The position numbers were made by a program, and so were the translations under genes. The notes under the pieces are model-generated. The model did no database searches. It had not been told where the DNA came from and saw nothing but the letters and a program-made list of their open reading frames with translations. A stretch of DNA of 41,549 nt from Eggerthellaceae bacterium UBA5808 (GTDB taxonomy: Bacteria > Actinomycetota > Coriobacteriia > Coriobacteriales > Eggerthellaceae): NCBI GenBank assembly GCA_002417975.1, contig DIDE01000110.1:1-41549 (forward strand), read 5' to 3'. Positions 7,804-17,674 of the stretch are shown piece by piece (position 1 is the first letter of the stretch; each line of letters starts with the position of its first letter).

Positions 7804-10800
7804 ATGATTACTACTTTTAATATCGATGCAGGTCAAACCGTAAAACATCGCATTAGACATCCACTCGCTCTTATGGTGGTGATGTTATTCCTTGCATGTG
7901 CCTCTCTAGCCATGCTTCCCTCAAGCGCCCATGCTTTGGAAACAAAAGCTCAAAATACAGACTTTGAGTATCCTCTTGTCTCAAGCTTATCTCCTTTTGA
8001 AACCAATTGGTTCATGGTTGATCCCAATACAGGTCAATTTTATAATGCTTCTGGCTCTACGGGCTGGTATGACATTGCTGATTGGGATGAAAGCAAATTT
8101 GCATGGAAGTCCACCCAAACAGAACATTCAGGTGTTAACCGCGCTGGAGCAGTTGAGATCCAGATTGATAGTTCGGATCAGAATGATTATGCAGAACTTG
8201 TCTGCTCTCAAAAAGGTACTTCTATCTATCAAGATATCGCTACCACACCAGGCGTCGTCTATCGCTGGTCACTCAACCACGCTTCCTTAGTAAGTAGTTT
8301 TTACGACAAGATGAGCGTAGTTATGGGAACGCCTACGGGAACAGGCACTGCCCAAGATGCAACACGTCTTACCTCCAATGGCCATGGCGACACCGTAGGT
8401 TTTGTCGGAACAGTCTTTGGCACTGCAGTCACCAATACTGGCATACGTGACCACTCCACTCAGTGGGAAAAATATTCAGGCACGTTTGTATGTCCCGAAG
8501 GCCAAACCGAAACACGCTTATCTTTTTTGAGCGTAGACTCCCTTAATAACGCAAGCGGTAACTTGCTTGATAACGTCACCTTAGATCGAGCTTATCCACT
8601 TTTTTATAACGCCAACTTCCCCACTGGCTCTACAACTTCAGGTACCGCACCTACAACTGGCGTAGATGATAATGGCATCTACCAAAACTATTGGACTGTA
8701 GACGACAATCCAACCTTAGTTACCCCAAAAGACGCTGGGCTTACTGCAACAGGAGCAGATGGGCAAGACTACGTCTTTATGGGTTGGTCAGCTACCCAAA
8801 CTGGACTATGCACTACTGCGGCGCAAGTTACTGCCGCAAATGTTATCGATTCATACGATGTAGCCGCATCTGATACCGACAACAAAGTCTATGGTGTATG
8901 GGCAACTAAAGAAGCATCTGTTGGCATAGGCGATATTACGCTTGGCAAACAACTTTCTGGCGTTGGCAATTATGGCGATGCTACATTCGATTTTGATATA
9001 ACGTTATCAAAGACTGATGGAACGCCACGCACAGGTAGCTTCACCATGGAAAAGTCAGATGGAACCTCAAGTATCATTACCTTTAATTCAGAAGGTAAAG
9101 CAACGATTACTGGTCTTTCTGCAGGTCAAACCGTCACCATCAAAGATATAGTGAATTCAGACAAGTACTCAATCACCGAAACAAACTACACTGTTAATGG
9201 AACCACCGACAAAGTATCGAATTACTGGACTACAACCTGGTACAACAACACAAAGTTGATTATCCCTACCATCTCCAAAATGCCCACAGCTGCATCAGGA
9301 TATAGCACCTGGTCAAAACCGTGTACTGACTATCTTTCTTCATCTGCAGCAGTAGGCGATACCGCAGATATATCCGATATTGCACCCCTGCCTACCAATG
9401 GAACATCCGTTACACTGATGCGCTCGGCAACAGACGCAACGGAAACCAATCCATCTGCTGATACCACTGGGACATCAGCCCTTATAGGCGCAGCCCCTAA
9501 CGATTCAGGCGGGATTACATTAACAGCTGCCGATATGTGGTACCTCACTGCTGACCCTAATTTCACCAACAATATTTCTCACTTCTATCTCTACGTTGAC
9601 TATACAAAAGGATCAAACGAAGGAACTACTGCCACTGGCACAGTAGGACAAAAAATAGCCGTCACCTTTGACAATGCCTATCCTACTCATGATCTAACGG
9701 TCTCCAAAACTGCAACAGGCACGGGAGTACCTTCCGATGCTGTATTCAACTACACCCTACGACTAACCACTAATAACGGAAAAGCCATATCGGGAGACTA
9801 CCCCTATACACGTTCAGATGGCACAACAGGTACACTTTCATTTAATGCTGATGGATACGTAACTGTTCCTAATATCGCATCAGGACAATCGTTTGTTGTC
9901 AAAAACATTCCTAATATCTATATCATGACGGTTAACGAAGCATCATGGACTTCAGCTGGTGCAACGCAATCGCTCAGTTCAAACTGGACCACATCTTGGA
10001 CGAATTCAACGGAAACGGGCACTCCCTCACACGAGAGCACAACCGCATCATTTGGCATGGATGCCGATACCACTATTTCCTTTACAAACCAGAACCCTGC
10101 AAAGCTTGATTTAACGGTAAGCAAAACGGCTACAGGAGATTATGCCCCATCAGATGCTACCTTTGACTTTAATGTCACGCTTACAGATGCAGATAATAAG
10201 CCTCTAACGGGATCTTATGCCTATACACGAAGTGATGGAACAAGCGGCACCCTCAACCTAGATGCATCTGGTACAGGAACCGTAACTGGCATAGGAAATA
10301 ATCAAAACTTTGTTGTAAAAGACGTCGATTACGACACGCATTACACGGTGGCAGAAAAAGACACTGGCGACTGGACAATTTATGAACAAACGCAACGTAA
10401 AATTGTCTTGCGCACCAATGCCGCAACCGCTAATGCTGTAGATGGGTACTACACCTGGCCTACCACGCTTTCATACATCGTACCGCCCAGCTCCAAAGCC
10501 GGAACCGAAGCAACCATATCAGATCTGCCAACCATACCAACAGGCACAAAAGTAAAGATGATGAAAGGTACCGAAAGTTCTACGTTGCCGCAGCCAGCCC
10601 TCAATCCAGCCGCAGATGGTGATGCTACAAGCCAAATGTTTGCGATGCTTAATGCAAGCGTCAATGATCAAGGCGGCTTAGATCTGAAAGTCCCAGATAA
10701 GTCTTTATGGTCTCTGCAAGATTCGTCGGTGTACTTTTATAATTTGGGACGCTTCTATTACTACTTAAATTATGCTTACCCAAAGAATACGACTAATACC

Positions 10801-13800
10801 GTATCGGGTGTCATGACCACTGATGTGACTGAAGCCTTTACTAATGTTTACAACAATTACGATCTAAGTTTTTCTAAAACAGTCGATGGTGATTTAGCTC
10901 CTTCGGATGCTACATTTACCTACAACGTAACGCTTCAACAAAACGGAAAGCCCCTTACGGGTTCCTTTAGCTACACACGCAGCGGGTCAAGTACTCCTGA
11001 AACGCTTAAGCTTGACGAAAATGGAACAGGCACCATTACAAACATCGTCGGTGGACAAACTATCACGTTAGCTAAAGTCCCCGCTGAGACCACATGGAGC
11101 ATCAAAGAAGCTTCGTGGTCATCAGCCAATGTCACCGCTACCCCAGACGATACATGGAAAACAACCTGGAGCACTGACCAAGAAACTGGTTCCCCGACCC
11201 ACGAAGGTACCACAGCAACAGGTACCCTAAAAGCAACTACTGCTGCTTCGTTTACTAATACGTACCCCGATACCCTTAACCTAACTATTAATAAAAAGGT
11301 TACTGGAGAGGATGCTCCTGCAGCCGTCGGATTTACCTTTGATTTCACACTTACCGATGCAGCAGGTACTCCTCTTTCGGGTAAATATACGTATACAGAT
11401 AGCGATGGCACCAAAGGTACCCTCACAACAGATGAAAATGGTAAAGGCAGCGTCTCAAGTATAAACGGCGGAGAATCATTCACCGTTGCACTTCCTGTTG
11501 GCACTCAGTATGAGGTTGCCGAAAAAAAGATGGGCAACGCCTGGAGTACTACCGTTCAGCACCAGCGTTCGATGGTTATTCGCTCCTGCACGGGTGGGCC
11601 AATCGCAGCAGATGGCTACTACACCTGGCACAATACGACAAGCCACTATATGCCACCAAATACAAAAACGGGCACAATTAGTGACATCCCTGCTATCCCC
11701 TCCGGATCAACCGTTGTCATGAAAAGATCAGGTGGAAAAGGAGTTACGCCAAATCCAGGAACCGATCTAGATGACGAAACGTCAACTGTATTTACCCATT
11801 CGACTAACGCTGCTGGCGGCATCGATTTGACAGCTGGTAGCATGTGGAACATTGCCGAGGGTCCATCTTATACAACCACAATTGGACAATGGTATCTCTA
11901 CCTTAAATACAACTACCCTGTTGAGACTGCAAATTCCACCACTGGATCAATGCAGACCGACGAAACCTTGGACTTTACCAACAAATTTAGCAGCGCAAAA
12001 AATCTAACTATTGCTAAAACAATAAGCGGTATTAACGCCCCCACCGACGCAACATTCGATTTTGACGTAGTCTTAAAAGATGCATCGGGAGCAGCACTTA
12101 CCGATGAGTATACGTATGTGCGCGACGATGGTAGCACAGGAACACTCGACCTGGATGAAAACGGTAAAGGAACAATCACAGGCATAGGAGGTGGCAAAAC
12201 AGCCACTATCCTTGCCGTAGACAACGGCGCACACTATACCGTCACCGAACATGATCCGGGCGATCAGTGGACCGTAACCGAGCAGAATCAGCGCAAACTG
12301 ATTCTTAGACTCAACTCAAATGTGCCTAAAGGGACAGACGAATACGTAACGTGGAAGACGCCCATCCTCTCTTATATGCCAACAACTGCAACTACAGGCA
12401 CCATTAGTGACATCCCTGCCATTCCTGCAAATTCAACAATTAAGTACTATGTAGATGCTGCCAAAAATAAGACCGTTGACCCCGCAAAAGATATAGACTA
12501 CACCAGTTCAATTCCAGACATGCTTTTCTCTGCAACAGTCAATGACGCCGGAGGACTTGATCTGGCCGCCAAAGGGCTCTATTCATCTGCTGATGGATCA
12601 CAATATCCAGAAACAATGAATTACCTTTATGCCTGCGTTGAATACAATTATCCAACGCAAACCGCAGCTACTGGTTCTGGTACCCTCGATACCAATATGA
12701 CCGCAGCATTCACCAACACGATTAAGACCCAAGATTTAACACTATCCAAAACAGCTCAGGGCTCTGGTGCACCAAGCGATGCAACCTTTGGCTATGCTCT
12801 TACGCTAAGGGATAGTTCTAATAACTCGCTAAACGGAACATACAACGTTACCGATAGCACTGGCGCTACGGTCAAGACGATTACCTTTACCAAGGGCGCA
12901 GCTTCAATCGATGGACTAGCTTCCGGTAGCAGCTACGTTATCAAGGATCTCCCCTATGCATCAGTGTGCACAGCCACAGAGACAAGCTGGACCTCGGCTG
13001 CTGCTACACATGCTATGGATAGCAGTTGGTCTACATCGTGGACACGTTCCACCGAGACCGGTACACCAACGCATGATGGCACTTCTGCAGATGCTACCAT
13101 GACAGCAAATACTACTCTGGCATTTACAAATGAATGCCCTGCTAAGCTTGACCTTACCGTAAGCAAAACAGTTGTCGGGGAAAACGCCCCAGCCGATAAA
13201 ACGTTCGCATTTGATGTCACACTAAAAGATGACACAGGTACACCTTTGACTGGCACCTATACCTACACGCGAAAAGATGGAACCACCGGCGAACTCACAC
13301 TTAACGACAGTGGTACGGGACGTGTTTCAGGCATTACCGGTAGTGATTCATTCACAATAAATGATGTCCCCTACGGAACCGCATATACCGTTACAGAGGT
13401 TGATCCAGGCACAGGATGGACGGTCTCCGAGAAAACTCAACGCAAGATTATCGTGCGAATGAGCGAACTTACGCCTAACGCCGTAAGTGGCTATTACACC
13501 TGGCCTAACACATTATATTCGGCATATACTGCAGCAAAAACTGGCTCCTACCCTGTTATCACAACGCTCAGCGGACTGCCTTCCATTCCTCAAGGAACAA
13601 AGGCTAAGCTGCTTAGAGGAAGTATAGCCGGCAACGTAATTAGCGCTCCCGATCCAGAAAACGCTTCGAGTTTCGATACCGATTATGTACACAGCACATT
13701 CCTTAACCCTGAAGTTAAAGACGACGGAACGTTATCTCTGACGTTTAACAATAAGGTTGAACTGACCCATAATCCGTATTACTGCACGGCAATGGGCGCT

Positions 13801-16152
13801 GTGTTCTGCTATTTGGATTACAACTATGCATCAAATACGACCGACAGCGTAAACGGTACAATGACTACCGATGTGACCGAAGCATTTACCAATACATACA
13901 AGGCGCTTTCGACCACCTGGACACCGTCTGCTTCTAAAACGCTGACAGGCACTACGCCAAGTGACTTATCTGCTACGTTTAATGCAACTGTCACAGCAGA
14001 TGCCAGTACGCCAAATGCTCCCCTACCTGCCGCAAGTGGAGCAACTGCGACCACAACCATGACGGCTGCAGGGACGCAAGCTTTCAGTGGCTTCGGAGCG
14101 ATTACTTTCACCGATGCAGGAACTTATAAGTATCAGATTCAGGAATCAAACGGTACCGATGCAGGTATGACCTATGACAAGACCACATACTTAGCAACTG
14201 TTACCGTTAGCGATACGTCTGGTCAGCTCACGCCAACCGTTACACTGCAAAAGGTTACCGACGCCGAAGGAGCAGCTATTACTCCTGCCCCAGCAGCTGC
14301 AGTCTCATTTACGAATAGTTACGCTCCTGCTTCGACCACTTGGACACCTTCTGCATCTAAGACGCTGACGGGTGACACGCCTGATAACTTCTCATCCACG
14401 TTCACGTCGCACATTGCAGCTGATGATTCCACACCAACAGCTCCTGTGCCCACACAAACCGATGCAACCACGACTATGACGGCCGCAGGAACAAAAGCAT
14501 TTAGCGGATTTGGAGCAATCAGTTATGACGCTGCAGGAACCTATAAATATCTTGTAACCGAGACTGGCGGTACAACTGCAGGCGTCACGTACGATAAGAG
14601 CGCTTATCTTGTAAGCGTTGTAGTCACCGATATCAATGGTCAACTTAATGCCGCATCTTCGGTCCAGCAGGTACGCGATGCAACGGGCGCAACTATGACA
14701 CCGACTGCTGTCGACGCAGCTACTTTCAACAATAGCTACAAGGCAACAGCAGGAAGCCTTGCTGTTCCTACAGTTACCAAGACCATTAGCGGCGCAGTCC
14801 CTGGCTCCCCCACAACATTCAGCTTTAGCATGAATGGCAATGAGGGAACAGAGCCAATGCCTGATGGAGCACAGGTTGGATCAACCATACAAAAAACTAT
14901 CAGCGGTGCTGGTACGGCAGACTTTGGAACTATTAACTACACCAAAGCAGGCACGTACGTGTATACAATCGTCGAGAACAACGAGACCGCTGCGCATCCC
15001 GCTTATACCTATGACAGCTCCGTCTATACGCTTACCGTAACCGTTGAAGATAAAGATGCTGCGTTATCGGCAACCTCCAAGGTTACCCAAGATGGCGCAG
15101 ATGCAAACGCTATTACGTTTGATAACACCTACACCGCTACCCCAACATCGATGGATCCACCAATCACCAAGACGATCAGTGGCATGACGCCAAAAACCGA
15201 TGAGGTCTTTAGCTTTGAAATGACCGGAGATACGGGTACCGAGCCTCTGCCAATCGATGCTAAGAACGGCGTAGTCACGCGCACGATAAAGGGATCGGGC
15301 AGCGTCGAAATGGGTACGATCACCTACAGCAAAGTAGGAACGTATGTGTACAACGTGCACGAAGTTGCCGGAAGCACACCTGGCTACACCTACGACACTG
15401 GCGCTTTCCAAATGACAGTCAAAGTAACCGATGATGGCAATGGAGTTCTTACTGCGGCACGTACCATTACACGTAACGGCACCAACGTGGACGGCCTGGA
15501 TTTTGATAACGCCTACGCGGTCAGCCACACAGTAACCACTGTAAAGAAGGCAAGCTCATCAGATGTCAGCACAGGCGATGAGATTACCTATACGGTTACT
15601 GTAACCAACACGGAGAAGTCCCCTGCTGTTGGCGTCTGGGTCCAGGATGCAATTCCTGCCAATACAACCTTTAAGAGCAGCGTAGGAGGAGCCCTAACCG
15701 ACACAGGAGTTAATTGGTTCATAACATCATTAGCAGCAGGCGAAAGCCGCGACCTTACCTTTACGGTAACGGCAGACGATACAGCCGCTGGCAAGACCAT
15801 CGACAATATTGCCCATATGAACATCACCGATTCCGCGCTTATCCCCGACTTTGCAACCACGATTACTGGCGGCGACAGCAACAAGGTTTCCGTCGAAGTT
15901 GCAGACAATCCAGTAACGCCTGAGCCAACGAATCCTAACGCTGGTGGAACCGCAGATGGCGATGGAAGTACTATTAGTAATGTCACAACAAACATTACTA
16001 ACAACAACGTCACCACAAATAGCACGGATGCTTCGGTTACGTTCGGCCCGAATACAGGAGACAGCAACACTCCCCTTACGGTATGCTTCGTATTATTGCT
16101 GATTGCAATTTCTACGCTCTGCATGGCGTATCGTTTCTGGCGTCGTAACTAG
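7804..16152 (+). CDS. Giant modular cell-wall protein (CnaB-like, pilin isopeptide and DUF11-like domains)
   Basis: 2782 residues from the ATG at 7804 (GGTGAGG upstream; the 23 preceding codons are dropped). A signal peptide ends near SSAHA. Residues about 45-265 form a beta-rich, lectin-like region, and about 270-365 an InlB/Listeria-Bacteroides-repeat-like segment (YVFMGWSATQ). Eight CnaB/DUF5979-like modules start at residues 372, 631, 770, 1021, 1160, 1401, 1645 and 1784. Most carry the isopeptide pattern: Lys in LTVSKT, Glu in VTE, Asn in AFTNTY. Four FctA/Spy0128-type modules start at 2036, 2177, 2318 and 2448, then a DUF11-like domain from 2575. The C-terminus is FGPNTGD, a hydrophobic segment and RFWRRN, a sortase-type signal without a perfect LPxTG. 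It is probably a covalently anchored fibrous adhesin. Ligand unknown; no sortase lies in the window. Confidence 0.9.
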   Translation: MITTFNIDAGQTVKHRIRHPLALMVVMLFLACASLAMLPSSAHALETKAQNTDFEYPLVSSLSPFETNWFMVDPNTGQFYNASGSTGWYDIADWDESKFAWKSTQTEHSGVNRAGAVEIQIDSSDQNDYAELVCSQKGTSIYQDIATTPGVVYRWSLNHASLVSSFYDKMSVVMGTPTGTGTAQDATRLTSNGHGDTVGFVGTVFGTAVTNTGIRDHSTQWEKYSGTFVCPEGQTETRLSFLSVDSLNNASGNLLDNVTLDRAYPLFYNANFPTGSTTSGTAPTTGVDDNGIYQNYWTVDDNPTLVTPKDAGLTATGADGQDYVFMGWSATQTGLCTTAAQVTAANVIDSYDVAASDTDNKVYGVWATKEASVGIGDITLGKQLSGVGNYGDATFDFDITLSKTDGTPRTGSFTMEKSDGTSSIITFNSEGKATITGLSAGQTVTIKDIVNSDKYSITETNYTVNGTTDKVSNYWTTTWYNNTKLIIPTISKMPTAASGYSTWSKPCTDYLSSSAAVGDTADISDIAPLPTNGTSVTLMRSATDATETNPSADTTGTSALIGAAPNDSGGITLTAADMWYLTADPNFTNNISHFYLYVDYTKGSNEGTTATGTVGQKIAVTFDNAYPTHDLTVSKTATGTGVPSDAVFNYTLRLTTNNGKAISGDYPYTRSDGTTGTLSFNADGYVTVPNIASGQSFVVKNIPNIYIMTVNEASWTSAGATQSLSSNWTTSWTNSTETGTPSHESTTASFGMDADTTISFTNQNPAKLDLTVSKTATGDYAPSDATFDFNVTLTDADNKPLTGSYAYTRSDGTSGTLNLDASGTGTVTGIGNNQNFVVKDVDYDTHYTVAEKDTGDWTIYEQTQRKIVLRTNAATANAVDGYYTWPTTLSYIVPPSSKAGTEATISDLPTIPTGTKVKMMKGTESSTLPQPALNPAADGDATSQMFAMLNASVNDQGGLDLKVPDKSLWSLQDSSVYFYNLGRFYYYLNYAYPKNTTNTVSGVMTTDVTEAFTNVYNNYDLSFSKTVDGDLAPSDATFTYNVTLQQNGKPLTGSFSYTRSGSSTPETLKLDENGTGTITNIVGGQTITLAKVPAETTWSIKEASWSSANVTATPDDTWKTTWSTDQETGSPTHEGTTATGTLKATTAASFTNTYPDTLNLTINKKVTGEDAPAAVGFTFDFTLTDAAGTPLSGKYTYTDSDGTKGTLTTDENGKGSVSSINGGESFTVALPVGTQYEVAEKKMGNAWSTTVQHQRSMVIRSCTGGPIAADGYYTWHNTTSHYMPPNTKTGTISDIPAIPSGSTVVMKRSGGKGVTPNPGTDLDDETSTVFTHSTNAAGGIDLTAGSMWNIAEGPSYTTTIGQWYLYLKYNYPVETANSTTGSMQTDETLDFTNKFSSAKNLTIAKTISGINAPTDATFDFDVVLKDASGAALTDEYTYVRDDGSTGTLDLDENGKGTITGIGGGKTATILAVDNGAHYTVTEHDPGDQWTVTEQNQRKLILRLNSNVPKGTDEYVTWKTPILSYMPTTATTGTISDIPAIPANSTIKYYVDAAKNKTVDPAKDIDYTSSIPDMLFSATVNDAGGLDLAAKGLYSSADGSQYPETMNYLYACVEYNYPTQTAATGSGTLDTNMTAAFTNTIKTQDLTLSKTAQGSGAPSDATFGYALTLRDSSNNSLNGTYNVTDSTGATVKTITFTKGAASIDGLASGSSYVIKDLPYASVCTATETSWTSAAATHAMDSSWSTSWTRSTETGTPTHDGTSADATMTANTTLAFTNECPAKLDLTVSKTVVGENAPADKTFAFDVTLKDDTGTPLTGTYTYTRKDGTTGELTLNDSGTGRVSGITGSDSFTINDVPYGTAYTVTEVDPGTGWTVSEKTQRKIIVRMSELTPNAVSGYYTWPNTLYSAYTAAKTGSYPVITTLSGLPSIPQGTKAKLLRGSIAGNVISAPDPENASSFDTDYVHSTFLNPEVKDDGTLSLTFNNKVELTHNPYYCTAMGAVFCYLDYNYASNTTDSVNGTMTTDVTEAFTNTYKALSTTWTPSASKTLTGTTPSDLSATFNATVTADASTPNAPLPAASGATATTTMTAAGTQAFSGFGAITFTDAGTYKYQIQESNGTDAGMTYDKTTYLATVTVSDTSGQLTPTVTLQKVTDAEGAAITPAPAAAVSFTNSYAPASTTWTPSASKTLTGDTPDNFSSTFTSHIAADDSTPTAPVPTQTDATTTMTAAGTKAFSGFGAISYDAAGTYKYLVTETGGTTAGVTYDKSAYLVSVVVTDINGQLNAASSVQQVRDATGATMTPTAVDAATFNNSYKATAGSLAVPTVTKTISGAVPGSPTTFSFSMNGNEGTEPMPDGAQVGSTIQKTISGAGTADFGTINYTKAGTYVYTIVENNETAAHPAYTYDSSVYTLTVTVEDKDAALSATSKVTQDGADANAITFDNTYTATPTSMDPPITKTISGMTPKTDEVFSFEMTGDTGTEPLPIDAKNGVVTRTIKGSGSVEMGTITYSKVGTYVYNVHEVAGSTPGYTYDTGAFQMTVKVTDDGNGVLTAARTITRNGTNVDGLDFDNAYAVSHTVTTVKKASSSDVSTGDEITYTVTVTNTEKSPAVGVWVQDAIPANTTFKSSVGGALTDTGVNWFITSLAAGESRDLTFTVTADDTAAGKTIDNIAHMNITDSALIPDFATTITGGDSNKVSVEVADNPVTPEPTNPNAGGTADGDGSTISNVTTNITNNNVTTNSTDASVTFGPNTGDSNTPLTVCFVLLLIAISTLCMAYRFWRRN
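8917..13908 (+). repeat. Eight CnaB-like modules of two lengths (long/short)
   Basis: Module starts are 8917, 9694, 10111, 10864, 11281, 12004, 12736 and 13153. The three short modules are each exactly 417 bp (139 aa) and carry a W-rich SWT...ETGTPTHE segment. The five long ones (723-774 bp) carry instead an inserted subdomain of about 120-135 residues with the motif TISDIPAIP. The order is L-S-L-S-L-L-S-L. The repeats are diverged at DNA level, so they are old duplications and not recent slippage. Confidence 0.85.
13909..15522 (+). repeat. Four pilin-type isopeptide modules
   Basis: Starts are 13909, 14332, 14755 and 15145. The first two are closest to each other (both begin STTWTPSASKTLTG and contain MTAAGTxAFSGFGAI). 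The last two begin with VTKTISG/ITKTISG. Each has a GTYxYxxxE strand and ends FxNxY, the FctA/Spy0128 pattern for Lys-Asn isopeptide bonds. Confidence 0.8.
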
Positions 16153-16193
16153 ATCAACACGCTAGCAAGCACAAAGTACGTTGCACGTCATAG

Positions 16194-16226
16194 CGCCCTG
16201 GGATGTATATCCTGGGGCGTTATTTC
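16194..16226 (+). terminator. Terminator after the giant surface gene
   Basis: An 11-bp stem with two G-T wobbles (CGCCCTGGGAT / ATCCTGGGGCG), loop GTAT, then TTATTT. Confidence 0.7.
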
Positions 16227-16322
16227 GTCCTGATTTTCGCCATAGATGGTCATTTTACGTCCGAGTTTTCGCCATTTTAGGCTACTATAAGGACATACTT
16301 CTTTAAGCAAAAAGGAGCGCTG

Positions 16323-17621
16323 ATGGATAGACAGCTCATGGCAAAACTCGATGCTTGGAAAAATTCAAAACGTAGAAAGCCGCTTCTTTTAAACGGTGCT
16401 CGTCAGGTGGGAAAAACCTGGCTTCTTAAAGAATTCGGCGCTACGCGCTTTAAAGATGTAGCATACGTAAACTTTGACGGTAATACGGCATTGGCCTCTT
16501 CCTTTGAAGCTGGATACGATATCCCACGACTTCTTACCGCTATACAGGCAGCTTCCAATGCAAAAATCCATGAAGGTTCGACTCTTGTTATTTTTGACGA
16601 GATCCAAGAATGTCCAAAAGCACTTACATCCTTAAAGTACTTTCGCGAGCGTATGCCTAACCTTCATATAGCTGCTGCGGGTTCGCTTTTAGGGCTCACT
16701 GTTCATCAAGGAACCGGATTCCCTGTAGGAAACGTGAATATACTCAATCTGTATCCTCTATCATTTCAAGAGTTTCTTGATGCTACAGGTAATACCATGT
16801 TACGAGAGCTTATCGACGAAGGAAACCGCACAAGCATTAGTGCATTTTCGTCACAGCTTATTCCGCTGCTCAAACAATACTATTATGTTGGCGGCATGCC
16901 CGAAGCCGTTTCCGTCTATGCCGAAAGCGGCATTCTCTCCGATGCACGAGGAGTACAACGCGAGATATTGCGTAGTTATCAGCTTGATGCCTCAAAACAT
17001 CTTGGTGCATTGGAAACCGAACATGCACTTTCGGTTTGGAAATCAATTCCACGGCACCTATCAAAAGAAAATAAAAAGTTTGTTTTTGGACAGATTCGCA
17101 AAGGAGCCCGCTCACGCGATTATCGATCAGCCATTACCTGGCTCTCGCAGGCGGGGGTTGTTACTAAAGTAGATCATGTAGCAAAACCAGGCATACCGCT
17201 ATCGGCATACGCAGACGAAAGAACGTTCAAACTCTTTGCACTCGACATTGGCCTTCTTGGCGCAATGGCTGATTTGGATCAGCAGAGCGTGCTTAGCGGG
17301 ACCACAATCTTTACGGAATTTAAGGGAGCATTGGCGGAACAATATGTCTGCCAACAACTCGTCGCTTGCGGATTTACACCGTATTATTGGTCGGCAAATA
17401 ATTCAAGCGGAGAAATTGATTTTCTTGTTCAAAAAGCTGGATCAACCTACCCGATTGAAGTTAAGGCCGAAGAAAATCTTCGAGCAAAAAGCCTACGCAC
17501 TTTTAGCAAAAGTTATAGCGAAATGAACTCACTGCGCTTTAGTTTGTCTGACTTTCGAGATGAAAGCTGGATGAAAAATATCCCGCTCTATGCCATTAGC
17601 AATACACAACTATGGAAGTAA
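16323..17621 (+). CDS. AAA ATPase with DUF4143 domain
   Basis: 432 residues. Walker A is GARQVGKT (25-32). Walker B is LVIFDEIQEC (D92, E93), then AAGSLLG as the sensor region and FQEFL and YYVGGMPEAV blocks, all standard for this family. The C-terminal DUF4143 region ends with GEIDFLV and PIEVKAEEN, a PD-(D/E)xK-like core that looks more complete than in the ATPase at 1838. AAAGGAGC is about 7 nt upstream of the ATG. Function is unknown. It is a single-gene unit behind the surface-protein terminator, with an AT-rich leader containing two TTTTCGCCA repeats and a CTATAA-type -10. Confidence 0.92.
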   Translation: MDRQLMAKLDAWKNSKRRKPLLLNGARQVGKTWLLKEFGATRFKDVAYVNFDGNTALASSFEAGYDIPRLLTAIQAASNAKIHEGSTLVIFDEIQECPKALTSLKYFRERMPNLHIAAAGSLLGLTVHQGTGFPVGNVNILNLYPLSFQEFLDATGNTMLRELIDEGNRTSISAFSSQLIPLLKQYYYVGGMPEAVSVYAESGILSDARGVQREILRSYQLDASKHLGALETEHALSVWKSIPRHLSKENKKFVFGQIRKGARSRDYRSAITWLSQAGVVTKVDHVAKPGIPLSAYADERTFKLFALDIGLLGAMADLDQQSVLSGTTIFTEFKGALAEQYVCQQLVACGFTPYYWSANNSSGEIDFLVQKAGSTYPIEVKAEENLRAKSLRTFSKSYSEMNSLRFSLSDFRDESWMKNIPLYAISNTQLWK

Positions 17622-17674
17622 GGCTGACCCTTGGAGCGTTAGCCTATTGATGATGGCGTCGGTCATAGAACCTC

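Noticed and set aside
8917..15522. Recent tandem repeat expansion in the surface gene
   Set aside because: Modules are strongly diverged at DNA level; similarity is at protein level only.
15064..15528. 154-codon minus-strand frame and similar long antisense frames inside the surface gene
   Set aside because: Produced by the biased Thr/Ala/Gly codon use of the repeat protein; no ribosome site or family match.
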